This document shows positions 11,160-23,399 of a DNA stretch of 64,000 nucleotides, piece after piece. How positions within the stretch are numbered: position 1 is the stretch's first letter; the number at the start of each line of letters is the position of its first letter. Under the pieces are notes generated by a model. That model saw nothing but the letters and a program-made list of their open reading frames with translations, was not told the origin of the DNA and did not search any database. The position numbers were made by a program, and so were the translations under genes. The stretch spans positions 2,995,400 through 3,059,399 of the forward strand of contig NC_135569.1 of assembly GCF_964340395.1 (NCBI RefSeq). The letters are read 5' to 3'. Source of the stretch: Glandiceps talaboti. Its lineage: Eukaryota; Hemichordata; Enteropneusta; Spengelidae.

Positions 11160-12720
11160 CTCACGTCCTTACGGGTCGATGTTGAGCCGGATTTTGATCA
11201 AAGTAACTTATTCCTAATACCAGTAAAGTTGCAAAACAAAATACGCATGCGCGAGATTATCCTCGCGCGCTGAACTATGGGATTTATTGTGGTTTGAGAC
11301 TTGCAGACGACACATGCAGACGATATATGCCCGGCGGTTGTTTACAAAGTTGTCTTGTAATAGTTTGCCTATGGGATGGACTCTGATAAAAAAAATTAGT
11401 GTACCCGGCGCTGTTATTGATTGCCGTTTGAGGTATGAACTGTTCCTCAACTGAAGAGGTGGTTGCAGTGCTGTAACAACGCGTCTGTGTCCGGCCGTCT
11501 AGTTGCGAGGTACGTTGATTTACGAGACGCTCATTTCCGTGTATCAGTACTATGATGTCTGTTTTTGTTTATTTCCATCATTGTAAAATAGTTTCTTATT
11601 TCATAATTGCTAATTTTTGTAACAATGTAAGCCATAATGTACGGTGTTGAATTATTTGGTACTCATAGTCGATAGAACGTCTGAATACTATTGTAAATTA
11701 CGAATATTTCAGTACTTCGATGTGAATTCGCTAGCCGGTCTATAGTCCACCGCACGAAATAATATGGTTCCGTTCTGATTTTACGGTAGAATGGAAGCGT
11801 TTTATTTGTTGGGAAATGTTCAACGAAATGAAATATCGTGGGTGGTAACACTAGCCGTTCCGGCGAGGAACGGCGCAAGAGCCACCTGGCCGATGGTGGA
11901 TAGCCGTTGCTTTCCAGTGAGGATGAAGGCCGGCTAGTGACACCAGGGTGTACGTACTACAGCTAGACTAGCGATAGTCTGAGAACAATTGATTAAAAGC
12001 CGTGATATTGTGCCAACTTGACTTGACTTGGTCATGTGGATGGTGAAGATCGATAAATTCTATCAAATGCCTAATCCCAGGAATTCAAAGGGAAATTACG
12101 AAAAATAAAAAAGAGCACGGCGCTTCGTGCGTCGCGTGACCTGTTATCAGGTGACATTCACGTGCATATAGTTTGCTGACCCTATTCCGACGATCGTCAA
12201 TTTTCATCAGATTTCGGTGTAACTTGCCATAATTATTTCGAAATACAACATTGGTATTAGAGTAAGTTCTCTAAAAGTTTCAGAAAATGCTTTACATTGT
12301 GTAATATGTTAATAAAACTAGATGGTCGACCGCGAGCGTAACTTCTGCAGTACGATAGTGTGGTAAGGCTAGTGTGTCTACGTAGTACGTACACTCGACT
12401 CACAGTCGTCGAGTCGCCAGCGATACCGTAGCGAAACGTACGTACCTGTACAGTGCTGTTGTCGATTTGTAATTTGTAATGTAATTTACGATCGTAAATA
12501 GTTTCATTTGGGTATGGATATTTTCGTCAACGTTTCTCAGTTTTGAGGCCATACGCGATATCTTAAACTTCAGCGTGAGGATCGCCCGCCATTTTGTTTA
12601 TGTTCGGAATCGACGTGTTTTGTCCAATCAGAAAAGTGTTTGTGATGACGTTCAGCGTGAATATCATGACGTTTAACGTCCCATATCACACGTGATATTT
12701 CGCGTTCAACGTCATCAAGA
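11160..12720. other. CpG-richer block, possible unassigned regulatory region
   Basis: This block has visibly more CpG than its surroundings. It includes an NRF1-like ACGCATGCGCGAG at about 11243-11255 and a small GCCGTTCC/GGAACGGC hairpin near 11853-11873. Near its right end there is a CCAAT sequence and several TGACGT half-sites. No exon was recognised in it, so a promoter role is only inferred. Confidence 0.3.
12642..12718. promoter_or_regulatory. Imperfect palindrome with CRE-like half-sites
   Basis: TGATGACGTTCAGCGTGAATATCA is mirrored about 40 bases later by an inverted near-copy ending AACGTCATCA. TGACGT-type half-sites occur at both ends and in the middle (ATGACGTTTAACGTC). TCCAATCA lies just upstream at about 12622. 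This is a motif reading only. Confidence 0.3.
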
Positions 12721-13221
12721 AGATTGATCTGGGCATATGTATATGATAAAAAGTCAGTATCTGATTAGATTTGGAAGTTACAAGTATACACTTGTTTACA
12801 GTTACACTATATCATGCAGTGTATATCAAAACCTCTCAACCTTATATTTTCTCAGGTGCTTTTGTTTCAAAGACAACAGGGCATTAAAATTTCAAAAAGG
12901 TTAGAATCTCTGATCAATTCGACAATTTGATATTTGTGAAGTATGAAACAAATGAAGAGGGTGATAACAATATGGAATACACAGAACGGAAACTTGCTTA
13001 TAATTGCTTGTCACCAAGTAAACAAGTAAACAAGTAAATAACAAATTGTGCAACTGGGTGAGGACCTTAGAGGGTGCCAGAAGATGTGGAGTGGGACAAT
13101 TCTTAAGGTTAGTGAACATCGTCACAGGTAATTTATTACACCACATACTTTTAGCATTATGATTACAAAAGGTCTCTTCTTCCACTTGGGATTTAGTAAA
13201 TCCAAATTGGAAGAAGATGGC

Positions 13222-13955
13222 TTATGTATTAATCACCTCAATCAGTTCACTTTCAAGTTTAGTGATTTTCGACTCCATATCCCGAATGTCATCTTTTTCG
13301 GATATAATTTGAAGGTTCGACGGACTCATCTGTAGCTGTAGGCTTGCAATACGAATGGTCGTTTTCGATGACATCCAACGAAGTGCTTGACTTTGATTGG
13401 AAATCAGAGTTCTGCAAAGACTCGACCTCCGAAATACCCATCTCAATGCACAGTGTCGCTTGCGAATTATCCACATTTTCAAGGGATCTCCTTACTAAAG
13501 TACGTTAGGTGTTTTTAACAGGAGTTTTCCTCAGTGGGAATTCAGTTGGTATATTTTCCACGTAAGTCTTCATGCCTCCTTTGAAATGTGCACTACACAT
13601 CCGATGGGCAGCTATTGATTTGATCTCGCTGTACTTGCCAGTGTTCCCAGTTCTACCGACGTTTTTTAACATTTTTTTCCGAAGTAGACTCTTTTGGGAA
13701 AACATAGAACTGCAGCTTCCTTTCTCGCTTTTTATTACTGAAACAACCCTTGACACAATATGTACAGCCGCCTGTTTTAAGACGCATCATGTTACGTAAT
13801 TGCGTAAACGAATGCATTATATGCCCGTTATATTTACAAAGAAAACCAGACCTTGAACAGTATTTATAAGATGATGGGTCTTCAAGTCGAAAAGCTGATT
13901 GAAGTTCAATACTGAATAGTAAAGATAAAATGTCAGCGGTACATAATTGTAACAA
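13222..13955 (-). pseudogene. Frameshifted THAP-domain gene, probably a transposase relic
   Basis: The upper frame (to 13653) encodes CVKGCFSNKKRERKLQFYVF with the first two Cys of a C2CH THAP zinc finger and the FP motif. The frame then breaks in an A-rich run near 13660-13680. A second frame (13505-13756) continues with KYSEIKSIAAHRMCSAHF, giving the CxxH pair, and FPLRKTP, resembling the terminal P-containing box. A stop follows. A third segment (13222-13490), itself spread over two frames, has a Ser/Asp-rich linker and a coiled-coil-like MESKITKLESELIEVI. THAP followed by a coiled coil is the usual start of THAP proteins and of P-element/Kolobok-type transposases. No catalytic domain was recognised downstream. 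I call it a decayed copy; an active gene with sequencing errors is less likely. Confidence 0.65.
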
Positions 13956-14030
13956 ATATTATTTTGTCTTAAAGATATATTTCATTGCATTTTCGTGACT
14001 GATGAACGTGATGTATGGTTCATCATGATA

Positions 14031-14102
14031 TGTATGTATGTGTGTATGTATGTATGTATGTATGTATGTATGTATGTATGTATGTATGTATGTATGTATG
14101 TA

Positions 14103-14136
<34 letters not shown>

Positions 14137-14142
14137 CGTGTG

Positions 14143-14194
<52 letters not shown>

Positions 14195-14220
14195 TGTGTG
14201 TTTGTATAAGTATGTATGTA
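14031..14220. repeat. Compound microsatellite (ATGT)n-(GT)n-(GC)n-(GTGC)n
   Basis: ATGT units to about 14105 are followed by GT dinucleotides, a short CG run and about eleven GTGC units. All reading frames over it are repeat translations. Confidence 0.95.
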
Positions 14221-14299
14221 TTTGGGTAGGTAGGTAAGCCGGTATATAAGTATGTACGCATGATCGTATGTTCTGACGTATGTAGGTAAGAACATCCAA

Positions 14300-16330
14300 A
14301 ATTTAAGCTTGGGGGTATTACTCAGAGAAGACTTCTTGTTAGCCTTTTGTTGTCGTAAGTTATCCAATGAACGACAAATTGCCAACAGGCTTTGTATATT
14401 GTGAGTCACATAGTGAATCATTTATGCTTCATTACAATATGAAAGTCATACAGTTCGTGATCGTAGTCTTAACCCCTAAGTTAAGGTGAAAACGGTTTAT
14501 AATTGAATTTTCAAATGACTGTTAACTGTATAATGTATTCCCCGTTTATCACGTTAGAGATTTTATAGTTTAATGATACAGAAATGGTATATTTTTTATA
14601 GTCTTACATAAAAAGAAATTATTTAAAGATTAAACTTACAATTCATCTTTGTATAGATAAAAATCAAAGGTTGCCAAAGACCCGTGATATACTTGAAATA
14701 TTTGAGCACAGCGCCTTGAACACCTGGAACGATTTACATACTGTTAGATGGCTTGTTTTATTGCATACTTTAATTGGCCCAAGAAATCAACACTGACATT
14801 GATTGATGACACTAATAGTAAGGGTATGGAGACTCAAGACATTTAATTTCCTGTCTGAGAGTACAGACCCTGGACAGTTCTTGTTTTTGATACATTATAT
14901 TAGAAGGACTGTGTAAAGAGAATATCCATATTACAGCTATAAATCATTCCCATCAGGTCGAAGGTCATAACATGATTTTTGCACATGATTGGAGCGATGA
15001 CGACACAGTAAATGCTGTATATGCATCGTCTAGCTATTTCATTGAGGTGTCTAATCACATCCAATTAGAAGATAACAATATATTGCCAAAGGGATGTCAG
15101 TTCCTTGCTTCGTCGTCTTCTACTTTCAATGGATCCTCATCAGTTTGAGTATTGTTTGCATGATATCAAAGCTGTAATTGGATCCTTCTAGCTTTGTACA
15201 TGAACACTACTAACAGTCCAAACACATCATAGTGCATCAACAATATAATTACAAATTCTATGCGATGATAATGTAATTTTCTGACGATGTTTAGTATCTC
15301 GTGTATGAAATTAAATGATGCAATATCTCTATAAATACATGATGGGTCTGACAGACTGGACTGAGATGTTCAGATATTTATGTGTTCGCCTCAGCAAGCG
15401 ATGATTTTATCAATATTTCAAAGTTACTGAATTTGTTGGCGATACCTTCGTGAAGAATTCAGAATGGCATTAATCGCTTCGTCGCGTTCAAAACAGATTT
15501 AGATTTGTCACGTCACACAGTATCAACAGCAGGTACAAAATCCTACTAAACTGAGATACAGTCTTCCAATCCGAACAAAGTGGATACTAGCAAATGTATC
15601 AGATTTGTGACAACTGAAGAGGAATTGATGAGTCGAGATTTGACTTCTATTAGAATTAAAGAGGTACACCGTCCTGTATTTTATATTGTTTAATCTTACA
15701 CGCATATACCATTATATTATGTCATTAATATAGAGTTATTCTACTGAAAGTGGAGACACACGGATTACTTCCAATCTCTTATTGACAGTTTTACAACCCT
15801 TGTTTCTATCAACTCAACATACATTAAGTAACTAGTACACAGAAGATAGGAAAATAACAAATGTAAACTGTGTATTAATAAATCCCTATAGTGATTATTT
15901 GGGAGGCTAGTTTGAAAACCCTCTCTGAATTCGAACCCTTAATACTAAGTAGATTTAAAAATATACCCTTGACGTTTATCTTGAACTTTGGAACTGTGAA
16001 TGTTAATCATTGCAACATAGTAGATCTCCATAAACCTATGTGTGTCATGCTAGATGTACGTTTGAGATCTTACTTAAGAGGCAAAGTCACTGTTGGGGAT
16101 AATGAAGCACTCATTTGAGACTACAGGTCGCACTTAAAAGTACATGCCCTGTCAAGTAACACTAACCTGTATATTCATGCTAAGAGTGGGTCATAAATTC
16201 ACTAGGATTATGGGAAATAAGGTGAAACAGGGCAGAGGTTGTACTCACTTTTTAACGTAAAGGCGAACGTCTCAAACAGTTGACGACTGATAATTTAACT
16301 AAACGATCAGATATTTATTTACTACATCGA
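14300..16330. other. Intergenic stretch without a recognised gene
   Basis: No coding exon, RNA gene or repeat family could be recognised. Short open frames here lack domain signatures. Confidence 0.4.
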
Positions 16331-16331
16331 A

Positions 16332-16333
<2 letters not shown>

Positions 16334-16369
<36 letters not shown>

Positions 16370-16414
16370 CACACACACAGACACACATATACAATGTGTG
16401 TATATATATAAATT

Positions 16415-16503
<89 letters not shown>
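16334..16503. repeat. (CA)n-(TA)n-(CA)n compound microsatellite
   Basis: CA runs at 16334-16366 and 16467-16502 flank a (TA)n core at about 16418-16464. The short phrase CATATCACACA-GACA-CATATACAT occurs on both sides, suggesting local duplication. Confidence 0.9.
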
Positions 16504-16505
<2 letters not shown>

Positions 16506-16530
16506 CACACAGACATACATATACATTTAT

Positions 16531-16572
16531 AGAGCGACGTTTCAATGAAACTTGTACACCTTCATCAGCTAG
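16531..16572 (-). ncRNA. Hammerhead-ribozyme-like motif, as in Penelope-like elements
   Basis: Read on the minus strand from 16568, CTGATGA is followed by an 18-base segment that can form a weak GGTG/CATT helix, then GAAAC and GTC. This is the order of a minimal type I hammerhead core with a very short stem III and cleavage after GTC. Such minimal motifs are established in Penelope-like retroelements. The first stem I pair is missing (AGCTGATGA in place of AGCCTGATGA), so this copy may be inactive. No Penelope reverse transcriptase is seen nearby. Confidence 0.4.
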
Positions 16573-16599
16573 CCTAAATCAATAATAATGGGTACATAA

Positions 16600-18855
16600 A
16601 CCAAAGTATATACATGTCAGAAAGTCTGACTGAACAAAACAATTAGATATATTTATGACTTTCTTAAATTAAATGTAGTAGCATGTGAAATAGTGCATTT
16701 CTTTAATAAACTTAACAAATTTCATCTCCGTAACGCAGGAAATGTCAGCCTAAATACACCTATGCATCAGTTCGTTAATGAACTATGTGTATTCTTTCCT
16801 TTGGCCCTGTTCCTTTCCAGTGTATTATGCAATCACTAGTATGAGTTGGGTCTCAGGTGTAGTTTGTTGATTTACTTGAGGACATGAAAGATGAACAGCA
16901 CGTTCCATACATTGTGATTTACTCATCAAATGAGATAAGATTTTACTTTGATGCAAATCCCTTCTTTCCCTTTTCCACTTGCATATTATCTCTACAAAAC
17001 GCTTAAAGGGAAACACCATCCCAGAAATAATTGTCTTTTAACAAACTTTGGGTTACACATATTATAATGAAACTCTATTTCACCTGCCTTGTTATCATAG
17101 TGATCCAATGTTGCCTCATGAACATTCAGAACTCCCAAGTGCTCGTTACCTTCAGATACAGTCATGAATATTTATTGCTCATCTAATACATATGAATGCC
17201 TAAGTGCAATGAGGAAAAAGTTGATTACTGTAAGAACAATGAATGTGTCTAAATTTGTCTTTCCTCGCATTCGCTCGAAATGTATCTGATGGACCTGTGA
17301 TGTGATATATGATTCACCAGGACCTAAACTTGATTGAAATACATTTATTTCCTGGAATGGCGTTTCATTTTAAGTTTTGTAAGTTTATGGATCGTGCTTG
17401 GTCAGAATAAATGTTATAACATTAAACTGCGACGTCTCCATCTGGTGTTAAAGTCTATATAACGTACATTATTGTATTTATGTAAATATTACTATGTCAA
17501 GCTTTACTGTGGAAAACAGAACCAGATTTACGTGTTAAACATTGTAGTATATTTACTAGCACACATTGGTAATTACATACATAACACAGTGCAATTATCC
17601 AAATTGTGTTATAAAGTTCCTTGTAATTTCCCTTTCTTCATTTATTTTCTACTTTGTGATGCAATCATATTACGTGTCATGTACACCGCGAAATCACATT
17701 GATCATTAGTTTTAAATATGATGTAATATTCCTGTGCATATATGCACATGACGTTTTTCATAATTAGTAATTGTATGTTGAAACGAGGAATTAAAATACG
17801 TTAACCGGTAGTGCGCACATAAAAGTAGCTAAAATGAGATACACAAATCCATAATGGATTGAACTGCAATACGATGAAACGAGGAAACGCCATAGGCTAT
17901 CTAAGGATGAATTTTCAAAAGGCAGTGCACTACCAATTTTCGATCTGCTTTTAGTGACACCCTTTTTAACGTACGATAGGCTACAGGATGTTATCGGTTC
18001 GCAATAACCAAATTTTCAGAGTTTGGAAAAAAGAAATAATGAAGCGATGTCATTACAGCCTTTAACTGCACAGTCTGCATACTGTGTTTGTCTACTTATG
18101 TAGAACATAATTGTTTTCATTTGCTTCTTTTAAACCTCATCAACTTTTACCCAAGTATTGTAACTAACGAGCATCTTGTCTTTGGAGTTAACAATGCTGT
18201 TTAGCTTGAATGATGGACCCTCATTGCATTGACCCAGCATTCTTGTTTATAAACTAAGAAACTCTATTTAAACCTTTGTACAAAATACTATTTTCATCGA
18301 CAAATGAGATTTAGTATGAACATGTAGGATGACATTATTATCAATGAACAAAACCACCAAGTGGTTCGTAATTTGACATTTGAAATATCACTGCTGAGTA
18401 GATGTTCTTTGAAATCGTGCAAAATATTTCTAAACTTCAAGTTCAAGTACGGGAGATACAATATACAAATGGTAGTTACCTTCCATGATAATCTTGGGAA
18501 AATAGATGAATTTGTACAGTATTACCTGCCAATCTAAAAGATTCGACTTCAGACGATGAATTGACGTCTTTGGAGATGAATCACAAATAGATAAGATGAG
18601 ACCTGTGAACCTTTGACATTTAGTTCTTCGACATGCAATCTTTTCGGCAAATATAAAGGCACGTCAATGAATATGATATATAGGATATCTCAGTCAAAGA
18701 ACACATTCCGACATATGTACACGCATCGACAGGTGAGAATCCATACCATCACATTTATCGGCGTTTCAATTACTAAGGATTTGATAAAAACGACGCATGA
18801 AAGCACGTTTGAAGTATTGCCTCTACCGTAATTAGATACACGAGGACATCAAGAC
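16600..18855. other. Intergenic stretch without a recognised gene
   Basis: AT-rich sequence in which no coding exon or repeat family was recognised. Confidence 0.4.
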
Positions 18856-18858
<3 letters not shown>

Positions 18859-18925
<67 letters not shown>

Positions 18926-18982
18926 CAAAAGGATAGTCGCACAGACTCCAATAGCGATAGGCAGACAGACAGACAGACAGTC

Positions 18983-19012
<30 letters not shown>
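18859..19012. repeat. (GA)n and (CAGA)n microsatellites
   Basis: About 32 GA units (18859-18922) are followed, after about 38 unique bases, by about 12 CAGA units (18961-19012). Confidence 0.92.
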
Positions 19013-19013
<1 letters not shown>

Positions 19014-20526
19014 TATACATAGTTTTATGCTAGCCACACATTAAGTGCATGTCGTATATTTATCTACACCATGCTGCAATTGTTATCATCTTAATGCTAT
19101 AGTGTATACCATTGTCTGTCATAAAACCATATGAATGGAATTTGCAATATGTTCTTTTTACTAAATCATGTTTCTTTTTGAATTTTTATTTTACAATTTT
19201 ACAACAATACACATCATTTGATCCAGATGCAATATCCTGTGTATACAGCGCTACCCAACACTATAAGCTTAGATATACATTCGATATAAATGCATTTTAC
19301 AATTCTTTTGTAACGAAGCTTTCTCATAATTTACATGTGAATGTACACTCAATTCGGCTATTGAACATTTCGAATTACTTACTAAGTTAATTTTTATTTT
19401 TGATGGTAATGAATTAACATGACTTGTGTGGAAACACTTCATTGGTACTATGCATTATAATTCTACATTTATTGAAAAATATATCACATGCAACCAGAAT
19501 TGGACATTAATACATAATTACATTGAAGTATCTATAACAATTATTTATGAGAACTACGTCATAATGTACATAATGTAGGAACTACATTATTCTGTGTATG
19601 TTGGCAACAAATAGAAACACTGCGCCATAGCTCATAAGCACATGACCTATTGAAAGAATATGGTACAGTATTATGTTGATTGTTTTCCTCATTTAAACCT
19701 GAAACAAAGTGTCGTCTTGTTCGACATAAATCTTACTAACACTCGAGCATTTTATCGTCTGGCTCAACAAAAATCACACACCAATGGTGCTGCATGTTAT
19801 TGCCTTGCTCAACTAAGATCTTGTCAACATCTATTAGGTCTATATTTTGAGCAAGGTGATGAAATGTAGCAATGATGTGAAGATTGTTGTTGAGGCAGAC
19901 GATAAAATATCGTGTACCTGTGCCAGTACGATTTTTGACGAAAGCAGACAATGTGTTGTATGTCTCAGGTTTCGTGATAGTAATTATAAGTTGTTAATTA
20001 CCCCCCAATTGACGTACTTGGCCCACTTGTGTAAGAAATTATGCAAATTCAAACAATTCTCAGAATAAGTCTTTGATAGTTTCAATAGTTCATGTACAGT
20101 ACTCATACTCCTGTGTTTATATAAAACTTACCTCGGCAATAACAATATTTAAGTGTGGACATGTGTCCTGTAAAATTACAGTTAGTTAAAGTAAGAATTC
20201 AATCTCCATTTATTTCACTAATTGGTACACTAATTGATATGCAAGAGACGATTCAATGACAGTAGCACACGGCTAAGGTTCTGTTGAAGCATCAAGTATG
20301 TAACAGGCTATGTTAGTAAATGTGATAACATAATTATAATATTGATATCTGTATAGAATAGGGAACTTGCAATCCAGACTATATGGGATTATCTGTGGTT
20401 ATTGTAATACCTAATATAGAGCTACCAATAAAAAAACCCTCCTACAATTGTCAGGGTAACTATGAATTGATCATTCGTGGTTGCAAACAATGTAACAGTA
20501 TTGTTTACCCTACCGATTCATTAGCA

Positions 20527-20532
20527 TTTATT
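20527..20532 (-). terminator. Candidate polyadenylation signal of the GPCR gene
   Basis: On the minus strand AATAAA lies about 55 bases after the receptor stop codon, so the 3' UTR would be short. Confidence 0.45.
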
Positions 20533-20584
20533 ATCACATTTCCCATGATGCAACATTCAACATGGCGGGTTTGGAAGTTCCCTA

Positions 20585-21757
20585 TTAGCTGCATTTGACT
20601 AAACTGACGTACGCCGCTCTCATGTTATTATTGAATACATTATATATTATCGGATTTATAACAGAATTGAGATATAACATCATACGACTGATATCCAGAG
20701 CTACTTTGTAGCATGCATCTGGAATAACAACATTGTAGAGATTTAGTAAATCTATCGTTCTGAATGGTCCAACACAAATAAGGTATACCAGAACAGTTAC
20801 TGCTAGCATCACTACAAGCTTTCTTCTGGCTTTTTCTGGATATTTGTCACATGTTCTGTGTCCATTTTCTGCCCTCTCAAATCGAACTTCAGCTGCTCTA
20901 ATTTTAACAAGCATGTGACAATAAAGTAATACGAACACAGGTATCATACACAGGAATAATATATCGTCAAATTTACCGTAGTTATTGAAAATGTCGCATT
21001 TCCAGCCTTCAGGCGGACAATTAAAACAGAATGAAATGACTTCCGGAAGAGAGTCCTTATGGGAATCAGGCCACCGGACCGTCCACGTCCGTACTTCTGG
21101 TAAATACAGATATGGCAACGAATAAATAGACGTTAATATCCACAGGACTAGGGTTATTTTCACAGCTTTAGAATATGAATGATACGTCCGCATTCTCATT
21201 GGCCAACACACGGCAAAATATCTCTCCAAGGTAAACACAAAAATTAAGAAGCACGATAGATTTTGCATCATTCGCGGGAGATAGTAAAATATTTTGCAGC
21301 CGGCGTTTCCAATGGGGGTAAAATCATCCCTTACAGGTATGTTGTCGGCAGTCATATAAAGGATAAATTTTGGTGGCACAACTGACAGCAGAAATATTGT
21401 ATCCACAATGGCTAGATTCACAAGAAAATAATTAGTTATAGTTCTCATTTTGCGACGACGAAGAAGAACTATGACAGTTATCATATTACCAAGAAATCCA
21501 ACAGCGAAGATAATTGGCATCACTATGGTTACAATTATTATACTTTCTTTGGAATAAAGGAAATATTTCAGTTCGTCTTCTGTCACATTTAGGACAGATT
21601 CACTGCCTGTCAGAGTTTCATTTTCTTCGACCTGAACAGTCTTCGCTACCATAGTTACTTCATTGAAACGTCTTGTTATCATGGTCATGGCGAACGTTGA
21701 TGACGAATGGCAGCCAGGAACTGGAAGTGAAGATAAAGTCATTAAGAGGTGTAACAT
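20585..21757 (-). CDS. Class A (rhodopsin-like) neuropeptide-type GPCR, single exon
   Basis: An intact frame of 390 residues with seven hydrophobic segments at roughly 72-99, 108-131, 154-181, 199-218, 264-288, 312-336 and 352-374. Hallmarks seen are GN (N91) in TM1, LAIVD (D119) in TM2, Cys154 at the top of TM3, ERY 178-180, W206 in TM4, P273 in TM5 and NPIIY 368-372 in TM7. TM6 has CVGP in place of the usual CWxP. The N terminus has two N-glycosylation sequons (N46, N57). The second extracellular loop is Cys-rich (C244, C247, C254), and a Cys at 389 could be palmitoylated. The TM6-TM7 pattern and the NSVINPIIYN...RAAY ending resemble thyrotropin-releasing-hormone, neuromedin-U and ghrelin-type receptors. 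Ligand and G protein cannot be read from the sequence. The start is the first Met in frame; internal Met residues (24, 26) are alternatives. A plasma-membrane receptor is inferred. Confidence 0.9.
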   Translation of the reverse strand: MLHLLMTLSSLPVPGCHSSSTFAMTMITRRFNEVTMVAKTVQVEENETLTGSESVLNVTEDELKYFLYSKESIIIVTIVMPIIFAVGFLGNMITVIVLLRRRKMRTITNYFLVNLAIVDTIFLLSVVPPKFILYMTADNIPVRDDFTPIGNAGCKIFYYLPRMMQNLSCFLIFVFTLERYFAVCWPMRMRTYHSYSKAVKITLVLWILTSIYSLPYLYLPEVRTWTVRWPDSHKDSLPEVISFCFNCPPEGWKCDIFNNYGKFDDILFLCMIPVFVLLYCHMLVKIRAAEVRFERAENGHRTCDKYPEKARRKLVVMLAVTVLVYLICVGPFRTIDLLNLYNVVIPDACYKVALDISRMMLYLNSVINPIIYNVFNNNMRAAYVSLVKCS

Positions 21758-22452
21758 GCAGGAACATCATGCTGCCTTGGAATCACAGTGAAATCGTAAA
21801 CAAGCACTTTCTTTAATTTCAGTATCCAAGCAAAATGGTTTCACACAAAGTATGAAACACAAGCAGGACTTTTTTAACTTTCACTTTAGTACAAGTCTTA
21901 AGATTACGCCTCTAGCGCTACTGAACCTTACCAGTTCAGTTGTGCTGATAATCATCTCTGAAAGAGTTCTTATCTTTTTATTTATACTGAAACAGTAATA
22001 TAAGCTTCCACATTTAAACTATTGACCATAGGTGGCTCAATTTACCTCGTATAATCATGTGATTTGAAACCGATCGTTATTTTCTTTCCACTCTGTGTAC
22101 TACCAGTAAGATTACAGTAATTTGTACTATTTCTTTTCGCTTTCTCTGTTTTGTGCTCTCTTGCCTTTCAGTGTCCCTTTCTCTGTCTGTTTGTATTATG
22201 TATAACTACATAAAAATTGGATAAAAGTGTCACACACACCTGTATATGTAAGCATGAAATATATTTCTATATATTTTCTCATATAAAATGGCCACATCGT
22301 AAAATTGTAAATCAGAACTAAGGTTTCACTATTATAAAGTCAGACGTTGTATGTTATTTCCTCTATTCACAAAACACATTGGGATTAAGATTCTATTCCC
22401 TGTGCCGGCCATTGAGACATTCTGATAAATACATTGCAATTGCAGAGCATCA
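21758..22452. other. 5' flank of the GPCR gene, no further exon recognised
   Basis: AT-rich sequence with no clear coding content. The receptor promoter or a 5' UTR exon may lie here, but no motif decides this. Confidence 0.35.
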
Positions 22453-22910
22453 ATGAACTCATTACCGCCATCCCTCAAATGTATAAATTCAAGAAAATCA
22501 TTCAAAGAACTAAGAAATCACATCGTATCTAAGACCTAAGGGCTTGTTTGTTTTGTATGTAACTTAGTGTATATATTTCTTACAGAAAACTTGTTTTCAG
22601 ATGTTTTTGTTTTATTTTTATTTTCTGTTTTGTAGTTTATATGTTGTGTGTCTGGGCCATTGGATTAAGACTAGTTCCACTGAACTATTTCCATGGCCCT
22701 CACCAGGGAGGGTGACCATGCAATACTAAATTATATTTTTTGTCATGTGCACTTTCCCAGTCTAAGTTCTGTCATTCTTTTTGGTGAAAATAAAATGAGT
22801 TATATTGGCTTTAATTCTTTGGTTATATTCAAAGTTCTACAGTCACCATGGCAAATGCTTAGTAAGAAGCTTAAGTCGTCTTGTGCAATGCTTTTTTAAG
22901 GAGACATTGT
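22453..22910 (+). mobile_element. LINE 3' end: reverse-transcriptase C-terminus plus 3' UTR
   Basis: The frame 22453-22539 encodes NSLPPSLKCINSRKSF and ends HIVSKT-stop. This matches the W-NSLP...SFK...LRNHI pattern at the C-terminus of CR1/L2-type non-LTR reverse transcriptases. The T-rich, non-coding sequence after it, with TCTGGGCCATTGG and CCATGGCCC, reads like a LINE 3' UTR. The 5' part is missing, as is usual for truncated insertions. Confidence 0.6.
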
Positions 22911-23204
22911 TGTATTCGGTTATATTATTGGTGATGTTGGCAAGTGGAAACATTTTAACATTTAATAAATGACAAACTGTCTGTCTGTAAAGTAATACTA
23001 GGAGCAGAGATTTACTGTAAATAACGTATGAATTTCCTATGTTTTGTGTCTCATAAAATATCATTTAATTATTCAAGAAAAGGGAAATAAACAGAAAGTC
23101 TACAGAACCTAATCAAAACAAAATAAATTTATGTCAAAATATTTAGTCGTCCACGCTATTTTAATTTGAATTTGGGTTCAACAATGAATATAATAGTGCC
23201 TGGA

Positions 23205-23332
23205 GGTATGTATGTATGTATGTATGTATGTATGTATGTATGTATGTATGAGCGTGTATGTATGTATGTATGTATGTATGTATGTATGTATGTATGTATG
23301 TATGTATGTATGTATGTGTGTGTGTGTGTGTC
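23205..23332. repeat. (ATGT)n and (GT)n microsatellite
   Basis: ATGT units interrupted once by AGCGTG near 23250, then a short GT run. Confidence 0.93.
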
Positions 23333-23399
23333 TATTTTAATGTACCTTTGTCTATTTTTATCCTTATGTTTCTCCCTAACTAATTATATATACATGTAC

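Noticed and set aside
13959-14421. Four overlapping frames rich in Tyr-Val-Cys or His-Thr-Ala-Arg
   Set aside because: They are translations of the ATGT/GT/GTGC compound repeat with no flanking coding signal.
15891-16118. 75-codon plus-strand frame beginning MIIWEASLKT
   Set aside because: Composition is not implausible, but no domain, splice site or neighbour supports it.
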